From contig CAIUGQ010000377.1 in assembly GCA_903898725.1 (NCBI GenBank), forward strand, positions 1 to 15,396: DNA of 15,396 nt. Direction: 5' to 3'. The position numbers and the translations under genes are program-made. The notes under the pieces are model-generated. The model was not told the origin of the DNA, did not search any database, and worked only from the letters and a program-made list of their open reading frames with translations. This document shows positions 1-7,410 of this stretch, in pieces. The stretch is from an uncultured Burkholderiales bacterium (GTDB lineage: Bacteria > Pseudomonadota > Gammaproteobacteria > Burkholderiales > Burkholderiaceae_E). Each line of letters opens with the position of its first letter. The first letter of the stretch is position 1.

Positions 1-36
1 ACGGGGACCGACACGGGGACCGACGCGGGAACCATC
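1..36. repeat. short 12-bp tandem repeat at window edge
   Basis: The unit acggggaccgac occurs twice perfectly (1-12, 13-24) and is followed by a degenerate third copy (25-36, about 8 of 12 bases match). The array may continue to the left, outside the window. Reading frame 1 across it stays open to a TGA at 70-72 and would encode Thr-Gly-Thr-Asp repeats, so it could be the tail of an upstream gene, but other frames are open too and I cannot decide. Confidence 0.45.
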
Positions 37-73
37 GTGGAGGGCGCGCGCAACGCGCGGCGAGGACGGTGAA

Positions 74-111
74 CTCGACCGGTTATACGCCGGCGATCGG
101 TCGCGGTCGAG
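74..111. promoter_or_regulatory. inverted repeat, possible operator upstream of binding-protein gene
   Basis: CTCGACCG at 74-81 is mirrored exactly by CGGTCGAG at 104-111, with a 22-base spacer. The repeat ends 20 bases before the candidate -35 element at 132. The position suits an activator or repressor site for the peptide transporter operon. Seen directly: the perfect 8-bp arms. Inferred: any regulatory role. No known consensus was recognised. Confidence 0.35.
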
Positions 112-131
112 CCGAGGCGCGATCCGCGTAC

Positions 132-159
132 TTGCACGGGCATGCGTCCATGATCTAAC
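132..159 (+). promoter_or_regulatory. candidate sigma-70 promoter of the peptide transporter operon
   Basis: A -35-like TTGCAC (132-137), a 16-base spacer and a -10-like TCTAAC (154-159) preceded by TG at 151-152, the extended -10 arrangement. The match is partial (4 of 6 at the -10), but this is one of the few A+T-containing stretches in the leader. It would give an untranslated leader of about 50 bases before the GTG at 220. Confidence 0.4.
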
Positions 160-206
160 GTCGCGCTTTGCGGCGTCTCCCCCGGATGCCGGATTCCACT
201 TCGCTC

Positions 207-212
207 AAGGAG
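207..212 (+). promoter_or_regulatory. ribosome binding site fixing the GTG start at 220
   Basis: AAGGAG lies seven bases before the GTG at 220 and directly before the only plausible signal peptide, so it settles the start of the binding-protein gene. Confidence 0.75.
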
Positions 213-219
213 CCTCACC

Positions 220-1812
220 GTGTCCCTCTCCACGCTGTTCAAGCGCGGTGCGCTGGGTCTCGCAGCCGCAGCGGCGATCGTCGCCGCCGTGCCGGCGCAT
301 GCCCAGTCCAACGTGCTGCGGGTCGTGCCCCACTCGAACCTCGCGGTGCTCGACCCGATCTGGACGACCGCGTACATGAGCCGCAACCACGGCTACATGA
401 TCTACGACACGCTGTTCGGCACCGACGAGAAAGGGCAGATCAAGCCCCAGATGGTCGACACCTGGACCATCAGCCCGGACAACCGCCTCTACACGTTCAA
501 GCTGCGCAAGGGCCTGCTCTGGCACGACGGCACGCCCGTCACCGGCGAGGACGTGATCGCGTCGATCGGCCGCTGGGGCAAGCGCGACGCGATGGGCTCG
601 GCGCTCATGCAGTTCGTCTCGCGCATGGACTCGCCCGCGCCCGACACCTTCCGGATCTTCCTCGGCGAGGCCTGCGGCTTCGTGCTCGAGGCGCTCGGCA
701 AGCCGGGCTCCTCGGTGCCGTTCATGATGCCCAAGCGCGTGGCCGACACCGATCCGTTCAAGCAGATCGAGGACTACACCGGCTCCGGCCCGTACGTCTT
801 CAAGCGCGACGAATTCAAGCCGGGCGACAAGGCGGTCTACACCAAGTTCGACAAGTACGTGCCGCGCAGCGAGCCGCCGTCGGGCACCACGGGCGGCAAG
901 CGCGTGTTCGTCGACCGCGTCGAGTGGAACCTCGCGCTGCGTGACGCGCAGGCCCAGCTCGCGGCCCTGCAGAAGGGCGAAGTCGACATCATCGAGGCAC
1001 TCGGGTTCGACTTCTACGAGGCGGCCAAGAAGGACACCTCGATCCAGATCCCGACCTACTCGAACATCGGCCTGCAGTACATGGCCCGCTTCAACCACCT
1101 GCACAAGCCCTTCGACAATCCGAAGGTGCGCCAGGCGGTCATCGCCGCGTTCGCCCAGGAGCCGTTCCTGCGCGCGCAGGTCGGCGTGAAGGAGCTCTAC
1201 AAGCCCTGCTACTCGATGTTCTACTGCAACACGCCGTACGGCACGACGGCGGGCAGCGACATCCAGGCCAAGGGCGGCATGCGCAAGGCGCAGGAGCTGC
1301 TCAAGGAGTCGGGCTACGACGGCACGCCGATCGTGGTCATGAAGCCCACCGACCTCGCCTCGATCCAGAAGCTGCCCGACGTGGCCGCGCAGCTGCTGCG
1401 CCAGGCCGGCTTCAAGGTCGACCTGCAGGCGATGGACTGGCAGACGCTGGTCGGACGCCGTGCGAAGAAGGACGCGCCGGACAAGGGCGGCTGGCACATG
1501 TTCCTGACCGCCTGGACCGCGCACGACATCTGGAGCCCGATCTCGAACCCGACGATGGACACCCGCGGCGAGAAGTCGGTGTGGTTCGGCTGGGCGACGG
1601 ACGACAAGCTGCCGGCGCTGCGTGACCAGTTCATGCGCGCCACCGACGAGCCGACCAAGAAGAAGCTCGCCGACGCGATCCACACGCGCGCCTTCGAGAT
1701 CGGCACGCACGCGGCCCTGGGCGAATATCAGCAGCCGATGGCCGCACGCAAGAACATCAGCGGCTTCTTCATCCACAACGGCAACATCTACTGGAACCTC
1801 AAGAAGGATTGA
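220..1812 (+). CDS. ABC transporter substrate-binding protein, family 5 (peptide/opine/nickel type)
   Basis: Periplasmic solute-binding protein of the SBP_bac_5 (DppA/OppA) family, 530 residues, the usual size. It should capture a peptide-like or other solute and deliver it to the permeases encoded next. Residues 1-28 form a classical signal peptide (Lys/Arg start, Ala/Val-rich core, AHA before Gln29). The family's N-terminal pattern, W-x-F-K-L-R-G followed by W-H-D-G-T-P-V-T, is at about 92-108, and GSGPYVF at 188-194. Cys330 and Cys336 sit close together and could form a disulfide in the periplasm; Cys152 is the only other cysteine of the mature protein. The GTG start has an AAGGAG seven bases upstream. 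It is the first gene of an operon with two permeases and a fused ATPase, and a terminator hairpin follows 18 bases after its stop. The substrate cannot be read from sequence; dipeptides, oligopeptides or glutathione-like molecules are all possible. Confidence 0.93.
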   Translation: MSLSTLFKRGALGLAAAAAIVAAVPAHAQSNVLRVVPHSNLAVLDPIWTTAYMSRNHGYMIYDTLFGTDEKGQIKPQMVDTWTISPDNRLYTFKLRKGLLWHDGTPVTGEDVIASIGRWGKRDAMGSALMQFVSRMDSPAPDTFRIFLGEACGFVLEALGKPGSSVPFMMPKRVADTDPFKQIEDYTGSGPYVFKRDEFKPGDKAVYTKFDKYVPRSEPPSGTTGGKRVFVDRVEWNLALRDAQAQLAALQKGEVDIIEALGFDFYEAAKKDTSIQIPTYSNIGLQYMARFNHLHKPFDNPKVRQAVIAAFAQEPFLRAQVGVKELYKPCYSMFYCNTPYGTTAGSDIQAKGGMRKAQELLKESGYDGTPIVVMKPTDLASIQKLPDVAAQLLRQAGFKVDLQAMDWQTLVGRRAKKDAPDKGGWHMFLTAWTAHDIWSPISNPTMDTRGEKSVWFGWATDDKLPALRDQFMRATDEPTKKKLADAIHTRAFEIGTHAALGEYQQPMAARKNISGFFIHNGNIYWNLKKD

Positions 1813-1830
1813 GTCCGCACTGAAACCCCA

Positions 1831-1862
1831 GCGGGGCCGGCACGACCGGCCCCGCGTCTTTT
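1831..1862 (+). terminator. intrinsic terminator / attenuator between binding protein and permease genes
   Basis: A perfect 10-bp G+C stem (GCGGGGCCGG at 1831-1840 with CCGGCCCCGC at 1846-1855) with the loop CACGA, followed by GTCTTTT. It lies inside the operon, 12 bases before the permease start at 1875. In binding-protein-dependent transporters such a hairpin commonly lowers permease expression relative to the binding protein and can protect the upstream mRNA from 3' decay. That function is inferred here. Confidence 0.8.
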
Positions 1863-1874
1863 CGTGGATGTGTG

Positions 1875-2816
1875 ATGCTCGCGTTCCTTGGGCGCCGACT
1901 GCTGGCGACGATTCCCGTTCTCCTGATCGTCTCGGTGCTGGTCTTCCTGCTGCTCCGGCTCACGCCGGGCGACCCCGCGGCGATCCTCGCCGGGGACCAG
2001 GCCACCACCGAGCAGATCGCGCAGATCCGAGAGAACCTCGGTCTGAACCGGTCGATTCCGGAGCAGTACCTGATCTGGCTGGGTCACATGCTCCAGGGCG
2101 ACCTCGGCCAGTCGTTCTACTACAAGACCGAGGTCGTCACGCTGATCGGTCAGCGGATCGAGCCGACGTTGTCGCTCGCGCTGATCACCATCGTGGTGGC
2201 GGTGCTGGTGTCGGTCCCGCTCGGCGTGCTCGCCGCCTGGCGGCACGGCGGATGGCTCGACCGCGGCCTGATGGCGTTCTCCGTGCTCGGCTTCTCGATC
2301 CCGGTGTTCGTGCTGGCCTACCTGCTGATCTGGCTGCTGTCGATGCGCCTGGGCTGGCTGCCGGTGCAGGGCTACGTGCGCCTGTCGAACGGCGTCGGCC
2401 CGTGGCTGTACCAGCTGCTGCTGCCCGCGATCACGCTGTCCGTGATCTACATCGCGCTCATCGCGCGGGTCACCCGCGCCGCGGTGCTCGAGACGCTCGG
2501 CGAGGACTACATCCGCACCGCACGCGCCAAGGGCCTGCCCGAGACGAAGGTGCTGCTGCGCCATGCGCTCGCCAATGCCGCCGTGCCGATCATCACCGTG
2601 ATCGGCATCGGCATCGCGCTGCTGATCGGCGGCGTGGTGGTCACCGAATCGGTCTACGCGATCCCGGGGCTCGGGCGGCTGACGGTCGACGCCGTGCTCG
2701 CGCGCGACTTCCCGACCATCCAGGGGATCATCCTGTTCTTCTCCTTCGTGTACGTGTTGGTCAACCTGCTGGTGGACCTGTCCTACGTGTTCTTCGACCC
2801 GCGCATCCGGTACTGA
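1875..2816 (+). CDS. peptide ABC transporter permease, DppB-like
   Basis: First inner-membrane permease subunit of a Dpp/Opp-type importer, 313 residues from the ATG at 1875. An adjacent in-frame GTG at 1872 is an equally possible start one codon earlier; a weak GTGGA (1864-1868) is the only ribosome-binding signal. The N-terminal helix at about 9-28 ends in the family motif RLTPGDPA (28-35), followed by a periplasmic segment with ENLGLNRSIPEQY (53-65) and GDLGQSF (75-81). Further membrane helices lie at about 99-121, 133-155, 178-198, 236-258 and 282-303. The EAA loop that docks on the ATPase is at about 209-239 (ED-YIRTARAKGL then LRHALANAAVP), and the C-terminus FFDPRIRY is typical of DppB. 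It ends four bases before the second permease. The gene lies behind a terminator hairpin, so expression probably depends on read-through. Confidence 0.94.
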   Translation: MLAFLGRRLLATIPVLLIVSVLVFLLLRLTPGDPAAILAGDQATTEQIAQIRENLGLNRSIPEQYLIWLGHMLQGDLGQSFYYKTEVVTLIGQRIEPTLSLALITIVVAVLVSVPLGVLAAWRHGGWLDRGLMAFSVLGFSIPVFVLAYLLIWLLSMRLGWLPVQGYVRLSNGVGPWLYQLLLPAITLSVIYIALIARVTRAAVLETLGEDYIRTARAKGLPETKVLLRHALANAAVPIITVIGIGIALLIGGVVVTESVYAIPGLGRLTVDAVLARDFPTIQGIILFFSFVYVLVNLLVDLSYVFFDPRIRY

Positions 2817-2820
2817 GACC

Positions 2821-3759
2821 ATGGCGACCCCGCTCCCCCAGGACGATCCGTCCCTCTCCGTCGAGGCCGCGACCGTCGTCGAACGGCCGTCGACCTGGCA
2901 ACGGGTCAAGCGCAACGGCTCGGTGCGCATCGGCGGCATCGCGCTCGCGATCCTGGTGCTGATCGCGTTCGCCGCGCCGTGGATGGGGACGGTCGATCCG
3001 TCGCTGTTCGACCCGGCGAGCCGGGACCTGCTGCCGGGCAAGGCCGGCGAGATCACCGATCTGGACGGCAACACCTTCGAGCACACGTTCCGCTTCGGCT
3101 CCGACAGCTTCGGGCGAGACATCTACAGCCGCGTGATCTACGGCACGCGGGTGTCGCTGGTCGTCGGGCTGGCGACCGCGGTCGTCGCCGTGGCCTTCGG
3201 CGTGCTGCTCGGGCTGTGCGCGGGCTATCTGCGCTGGCTCGACGGCCCGCTGATGCGCGTGATGGACGGCATCATGTCGATCCCCGCGATCCTGATCGCG
3301 ATCGCGCTGGTCGCGCTGTGGCGCGGCAGCCTGCTCACGGTGGTGATCGCGATCGCGATTCCCGAGATACCGCGCGTCACGCGGCTCGTCCGATCGCTGG
3401 TGCTGACCGTCCGGGAGGAGCCGTACGTCGAGGCCGCGATCTCGCTGGGCACCCCGACCTGGAAGATCATGCTGCGCCACATCCTGCCGAACACGACCGC
3501 GCCGCTGATCGTGCAGGGCACGTTCATCGCCGCCTCCGGCATCCTCGTCGAGGCGATCCTCTCGTTCCTCGGCGTCGGCCTGCCGCCGGACATCCCCACC
3601 TGGGGCAACGTGATGGCCGAGGGCCGCTCGCAGTTCAACGAGTTCCCGCACAACATCCTGTTCCCCGGGATCTTCCTGGCGATCACGGTGCTCGCGGTCA
3701 ACATCCTGGGCGACGGGCTGCGCGACACGCTCGATCCGAAGATGGCGAAGCGGGCATGA
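2821..3759 (+). CDS. peptide ABC transporter permease, DppC-like
   Basis: Second inner-membrane permease subunit, 312 residues, which would pair with the DppB-like subunit to form the translocation pore. It has a cytoplasmic N-terminal arm of about 37 residues, a first helix at about 38-56, a periplasmic insert, and the DppC hallmark FGRDIYSRVIYGTRVSL at 97-113. More helices follow at about 114-136, 153-180, 226-250 and 281-300. The EAA loop is at about 204-229 (EAAISLGTPTWKIMLRHILPN), and the ending DGLRDTLDPKM (298-308) is characteristic of the family. The insert with LDGNTFEHTFRFGSD (81-95) is a little longer than in E. coli DppC. The start codon is four bases after the previous stop, and the stop overlaps the ATPase start in ATGA (3756-3759), so translation is probably coupled. 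Confidence 0.94.
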   Translation: MATPLPQDDPSLSVEAATVVERPSTWQRVKRNGSVRIGGIALAILVLIAFAAPWMGTVDPSLFDPASRDLLPGKAGEITDLDGNTFEHTFRFGSDSFGRDIYSRVIYGTRVSLVVGLATAVVAVAFGVLLGLCAGYLRWLDGPLMRVMDGIMSIPAILIAIALVALWRGSLLTVVIAIAIPEIPRVTRLVRSLVLTVREEPYVEAAISLGTPTWKIMLRHILPNTTAPLIVQGTFIAASGILVEAILSFLGVGLPPDIPTWGNVMAEGRSQFNEFPHNILFPGIFLAITVLAVNILGDGLRDTLDPKMAKRA

Positions 3760-5420
3760 GCGGCGGACCCGGGAAGGACCGGCGCGCGGCCACCGGAGAC
3801 GGGCCGATCCTCGAGATCCGCAACCTGACGGTCGCGCTGCCGGGCGGCGCCGACCGCAAGGCGGCCGTGCGCGACGTGAGCTTCACCGTCGGCCGCGGCG
3901 AGACGCTGTGCCTGGTCGGCGAGTCCGGCTCGGGCAAGTCGGTGATCGCCCAGGCGGTGATGGGCCTGCTGCCCAAGCAGCTGCCGGTCGAGGCCGGCAC
4001 GATCCTGCTGCAGGGCGAGGACGTGACCCGTGCGAGCAACGCGCGGCTGCGCGAACTGCGCGCGACCCGGATGTCGATGATCTTCCAGGAGCCGATGACC
4101 GCGCTGAATCCGGTCATGACCTGCGGCGACCAGATCGACGAGGTGCTCGCCGAGCACACCGACCTGTCGGCCGCCGACCGCAGGAAGAAGGTGCTCGACA
4201 TCATCCGCGAGGTGCTGCTGCCCGATCCGGAGCGCATCGTCGCGAGCTACCCGCACCAGCTGTCGGGCGGGCAGCGCCAGCGGATCGTCATCGCGATGGC
4301 GCTGGTGCTCGATCCGGTGCTGCTGATCGCCGACGAGCCGACCACCGCGCTCGACGTGACCACCCAGGCGCAGATCCTGAAGCTGGTGCTCGAGCTGCAG
4401 GCGCGGCACGGCACGGGCGTGCTGTTCATCACGCACGACTTCGGCGTGGTGGCCGAGGTCGCGCATCGCGTGGCAGTGCTGCGGCTCGGCGACATGGCCG
4501 AGATCGGCCCGAAGGAGCAGGTGCTCAAGCGGCCGACGCACGACTACACCAAGATGCTGATGGCGTCGGTGCCGACGCTGAACGTGCCGCACCGCACGCT
4601 CGACGACACCGCGCCCGTGGTGCTCAAGGTCGCGGGCCTGTCGAAGACCTACGACTCCAAGTCGTGGTTCGGCAAGCGCCGCGTCGTGCACGCCGCCCAG
4701 GACGTGTCCTTCGAGATCCGCCGTGGCCGCACCCTCGGCATCGTCGGCGAGTCCGGCTCGGGCAAGTCGACCGTCGCCCGCTGCGTGGTGCGGCTGATCG
4801 ACCCGAGCGGCGGCCAGGTGCTGCTGTCGGGCACCGACATCGCCAAGACGCCGCACGGCGCGCTGCGCTCGCTGCGCGACAAGGTGCAGATCGTCTTCCA
4901 GGACCCGTACCGCTCGATGAACCCGCGGCGCACCGTCGCCGAGGCGATGATCGAGGGGCCGATGAACTACGGGGTCTCGCATGCCGACGCGATGGCCCGT
5001 GCCCGCTCGCTGCTCGAACTGGTCCGCATGGACGCCTCCGCGCTCGACCGCTATCCGCACCAGTTCTCCGGCGGGCAGCGCCAGCGGATCTGCATCGCGC
5101 GTGCGCTCGCGATGGAGCCGCAGCTGCTGATCGCCGACGAGGCGGTGTCGGCGCTCGACGTGTCGGTGCAGGCGCAGGTGCTTCGCCTGCTGGCCGACAT
5201 CCGCGAGCGGCTGAACCTGGCGATGCTGTTCATCACCCACGACCTGCGCGTGGCCGCGCAGGTCTGCGACGATGTCGTGGTGATGTCCCAGGGCCGCGTA
5301 GTCGAGTACGGCCCGGCGGCGCAGGTCTTCCGGGAGCCGCGGCACGAGTACACGAAGGCGCTGTTCGAGGCGGCGCCGGGCAAGGGATTCCAGTTCGGGA
5401 CTGCGGCTGCGGCCGCATGA
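3756..5420 (+). CDS. fused double ATP-binding protein of peptide ABC transporter (DppD-DppF type)
   Basis: ATPase that energises the importer, 554 residues with two complete nucleotide-binding domains in one chain, as in YejF and GsiA, instead of separate DppD and DppF subunits. Domain 1: Walker A GESGSGKS at 55-62, signature LSGGQ at 169-173, Walker B LLIADE at 189-194, switch His227. Domain 2: Walker A GESGSGKST at 331-339, signature FSGGQ at 437-441, Walker B LLIADE at 457-462, switch His495. The C-terminal oligopeptide-transporter extension after domain 1 (about 255-275) is short. All catalytic residues are intact in both halves. The reading frame is open far upstream of the ATG at 3756, but that ATG forms a 4-base overlap with the permease stop and precedes the normal N-terminus, so the upstream part is shadow coding. 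The order binding protein, two permeases, fused ATPase resembles yejABEF. Confidence 0.94.
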   Translation: MSGGPGKDRRAATGDGPILEIRNLTVALPGGADRKAAVRDVSFTVGRGETLCLVGESGSGKSVIAQAVMGLLPKQLPVEAGTILLQGEDVTRASNARLRELRATRMSMIFQEPMTALNPVMTCGDQIDEVLAEHTDLSAADRRKKVLDIIREVLLPDPERIVASYPHQLSGGQRQRIVIAMALVLDPVLLIADEPTTALDVTTQAQILKLVLELQARHGTGVLFITHDFGVVAEVAHRVAVLRLGDMAEIGPKEQVLKRPTHDYTKMLMASVPTLNVPHRTLDDTAPVVLKVAGLSKTYDSKSWFGKRRVVHAAQDVSFEIRRGRTLGIVGESGSGKSTVARCVVRLIDPSGGQVLLSGTDIAKTPHGALRSLRDKVQIVFQDPYRSMNPRRTVAEAMIEGPMNYGVSHADAMARARSLLELVRMDASALDRYPHQFSGGQRQRICIARALAMEPQLLIADEAVSALDVSVQAQVLRLLADIRERLNLAMLFITHDLRVAAQVCDDVVVMSQGRVVEYGPAAQVFREPRHEYTKALFEAAPGKGFQFGTAAAAA

Positions 5421-5448
5421 CCCCGGACCGACGGACATCAGGACAGAC

Positions 5449-6699
5449 GTGACGACCATCCAGTGGGTGAGCGCGACGATCTTCGCGATCGCGCTCGTGC
5501 ATACCTTCTCCACCAAGTTCTTCGAGAAGCTCGCGCACAGCCAGCCGAACCATGCGGGCGTCTGGCACCTGCTCGGCGAGGTCGAGATCGTCTTCGGGTT
5601 CTGGGCGATGGTGCTGATCGCCGCGATCGCGATCGTCGGCAGTTCGACCCAGGCCACCGACTACCTCGACTCACGGAATTTCACCGAGCCGATGTTCGTG
5701 TTCGCGATCATGGTGATCGCCGGCACGCGTTCGATCCTGCAGTGGTCGCGAGCGGGCGTGGTCGCGATCGCGCGCTTCGTGCCGATGCCGGGTGCGATCG
5801 GCTTCTACTTCACGACGCTGGCGGTCGTGCCGCTGCTCGGCTCGCTGATCACCGAGCCCGCGGCGATGACGCTCGCCGCGCTGATGCTGCGCGACCGGAT
5901 CTTCGCGGCCGGCGTCTCGAACCGGCTCAAGTACGCGACGATCGGCGCGCTGTTCGTCAACGTCTCGATCGGCGGCACGCTGACCTCGTTCGCGGCGCCG
6001 CCGGTGCTGATGGTGGCCGCGAAGTGGCAGTGGGACTCGATGTACATGCTGACCCACTTCGGCTGGCGTTCCGCGATCGCGGTGACCTTCAACGCGCTGG
6101 TGGTCTCGATGCTCTTCCGGACCGAGCTCGCGAAGCTGCCGCGCAAGGTCGAGGTCGCCGGCGACGCGGTGCCGTTCTGGGTGGGCGCGGTGCACGCGCT
6201 GCTGCTGTTCGGCGTGGTCGTGCTGGCCCACCACCCGGCGGCCTTCATGGGGCTGCTGCTGCTGTTCATGGGCATCGCGACCGCCTACCCGCAGTACCAG
6301 GACCGTCTGATCCTGCGCGAGGGGCTGCTGGTGGCCTTCTTCCTGGCGGGCCTGGTGGTGCTCGGCGGGCAGCAGCAATGGTGGCTCGAGCCGCTGCTGC
6401 ACAGCATGAACGAGACCACGGTCTACTTCGGCGCCACGGCGCTGACGGCGATCACGGACAACGCGGCGCTGACCTACCTGGGGTCTCAGGTCGAGGGGCT
6501 GTCCGAGCCGTTCAAGCAGGCGCTGGTGGCGGGCGCGGTGACCGGCGGCGGCCTGACGGTGATCGCCAACGCACCGAACCCGGCGGGGTTCGCGATCCTT
6601 AGGGGTCACTTCGACGACGGCGCGATCTCGCCGCTGGGGCTGTTCGCGGCGGCGCTGCCGCCGACGATCGTGGCGATCATCGCATTTCGGGTGTTGTGA
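5449..6699 (+). CDS. putative Na+/H+ antiporter, ion-transporter superfamily membrane protein
   Basis: Polytopic inner-membrane protein of 416 residues with about ten to eleven hydrophobic segments. I recognise it as the family annotated as putative Na+/H+ antiporter (Pfam PF07399, from memory). Its internally related motifs resemble NhaD/ArsB-type carriers: TEPAAMTLAALMLRDR at 135-150, NVSIGGTLTSFAAPPVLMVA at 171-190 in the first half, and TAITDNAALTYLGS (333-346) with GGGLTVIANAPNPAG (367-381) in the second. Asp337, Asn338 and Glu136 are buried polar residues likely to bind cation. Start GTG at 5449 with AGGA at 5440-5443. It follows the ATPase gene by 28 bases with no terminator between, so cotranscription is likely. 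Transport activity of this family is mostly inferred, and both the ion and the link to peptide uptake are unknown. Confidence 0.8.
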   Translation: MTTIQWVSATIFAIALVHTFSTKFFEKLAHSQPNHAGVWHLLGEVEIVFGFWAMVLIAAIAIVGSSTQATDYLDSRNFTEPMFVFAIMVIAGTRSILQWSRAGVVAIARFVPMPGAIGFYFTTLAVVPLLGSLITEPAAMTLAALMLRDRIFAAGVSNRLKYATIGALFVNVSIGGTLTSFAAPPVLMVAAKWQWDSMYMLTHFGWRSAIAVTFNALVVSMLFRTELAKLPRKVEVAGDAVPFWVGAVHALLLFGVVVLAHHPAAFMGLLLLFMGIATAYPQYQDRLILREGLLVAFFLAGLVVLGGQQQWWLEPLLHSMNETTVYFGATALTAITDNAALTYLGSQVEGLSEPFKQALVAGAVTGGGLTVIANAPNPAGFAILRGHFDDGAISPLGLFAAALPPTIVAIIAFRVL

Positions 6700-6814
6700 G
6701 CGGCGAGGTTCGGGTCGACCGGGGCGGGATGCTTCGGCGATCAGCCGGACTCGTCTACGGCGAGCACCGCGGTCGTCGAAGCGGGACGCGCGGCGGGGTC
6801 GTTCACGGCTTCGG

Positions 6815-7276
6815 TCAGTTCTCGCGGATCCAGGTCTGGGTGCGGCCCAGCGTCGGGATGCCGATGTAGCCGCGCAGCTCGAGCTTGCGGCCGGCCTCAG
6901 CCAGCTTGAGCTTCGCCTTGTAGAGCTTGCCGTTGTTCGGGTCGAGGATCTCGCCGCCGGTCCATTCCTCGCCCTCCTTCTTCAGGCCGGTGAGGATGGT
7001 CATGCCCTGCACCGGCTTGTCCTTGCGGGCATCGGTGCACTTGTCGCAGACCGCGTCGGCCTTGTCGGTCAGGATCTTCTCGATCCGCCCGACCAGCGCG
7101 CCCGCGGCCTCCTCGATCCGGATCAACGCGGTGGGCTTCTTCGTCTCGTCGTCGATGCTCTTCCAGAGACCGACCGGCGAGCCGGTCGGCTGGGCGAATG
7201 CGGCGCTCGCGAGCGGACCGGCCGCGAGCGCGGCCAGGGTGGCGCCGACGGCGGCGCTGCGGAGGATCGTGCACAT
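6815..7276 (-). CDS. secreted DUF2147 domain protein
   Basis: Small exported protein of 153 residues. Residues 1-28 are a signal peptide (Ala/Leu-rich core, cleavage after AFA-28). The mature part has the DUF2147 pattern: PVGLWKSIDDETKKPTALIRI (34-54, starting after TGS), then GRIEKIL, a Cys77-x-x-Cys80 pair, a charged stretch and GMTILTGLKKEGEEWTGGEI (91-110), DPNNGKLYKAKL (112-123), and the end LELRGYIGIPTLGRTQTWIR. This family is a lipocalin-like periplasmic beta-barrel whose function is not established. The Cys pair recurs in relatives from this bacterial group as far as I recall. Start: ATG at 7276 with AGGAG at 7284-7288, seven bases upstream; the frame is open far beyond but through repeat DNA and a neighbouring gene. 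It follows the dehydrogenase gene on the same strand after 197 bases, so it may have its own promoter. Confidence 0.88.
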   Translation of the reverse strand: MCTILRSAAVGATLAALAAGPLASAAFAQPTGSPVGLWKSIDDETKKPTALIRIEEAAGALVGRIEKILTDKADAVCDKCTDARKDKPVQGMTILTGLKKEGEEWTGGEILDPNNGKLYKAKLKLAEAGRKLELRGYIGIPTLGRTQTWIREN

Positions 7277-7283
7277 CGTGTGT

Positions 7284-7288
7284 CTCCT
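7284..7288 (-). promoter_or_regulatory. ribosome binding site of the DUF2147 gene
   Basis: AGGAG on the minus strand, seven bases before the ATG at 7276. It fixes the start inside a much longer open frame and shows that the tandem repeat just beyond (7301-7367) is untranslated leader or promoter DNA. Confidence 0.7.
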
Positions 7289-7300
7289 GGAGAACGGTGT

Positions 7301-7367
7301 GTCGTGGGGCTCGGGGTGTGTCGTGGGGCTCGGGGTGCGTCGTGGGGCTCGGGGTGCGTCGTGGGGC
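7301..7367. repeat. G-rich 19-bp tandem repeat, about 3.5 copies, with G-quadruplex potential
   Basis: The unit gtcgtggggctcggggtgY starts at 7301, 7320 and 7339, and a 10-base partial copy is at 7358-7367; full copies differ only in the last base. The plus strand carries seven GGGG runs (7306, 7313, 7325, 7332, 7344, 7351, 7363) with alternating 3- and 8-base spacers. It begins 24 bases upstream of the DUF2147 start codon, so the G-rich strand is the template for that gene and the transcript would be C-rich. Copy number could vary by replication slippage. Confidence 0.85.
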
Positions 7368-7410
7368 GTAGGCGCGGTCGGCGATGGACGATGCGGCGCG
7401 GGACCACTCG

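Noticed and set aside
205..1776. Long open frame on the minus strand across the binding-protein gene
   Set aside because: Antisense shadow typical of G+C-rich coding DNA. The protein is Arg/Val/His-rich with no domain, while the plus strand encodes a clear family-5 binding protein with signal peptide and ribosome site.
2979..3755. Apparent N-terminal extension of the fused ATPase
   Set aside because: It is out-of-frame translation of the DppC-like permease. The real start at 3756 overlaps the permease stop.
3756..5420. DEAVSALD after the second Walker B considered as a degenerate nucleotide site
   Set aside because: Ala in place of Pro after Asp-Glu is normal for DppF-type domains; the catalytic Glu462 and His495 are present.
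3225..5657. 810-codon open frame on the minus strand across the permease and ATPase genes
   Set aside because: Composition-driven shadow with low-complexity Arg/His/Asp content. The plus strand carries all ABC ATPase motifs.
6700..6814. Gap between the convergent antiporter and DUF2147 genes checked for terminators or a small gene
   Set aside because: No convincing hairpin with a T-run and no small frame with a ribosome site; nothing is called here.
7301..7367. Tandem repeat considered as a CRISPR array
   Set aside because: The units are directly adjacent with no unique spacers, and no cas genes are near.
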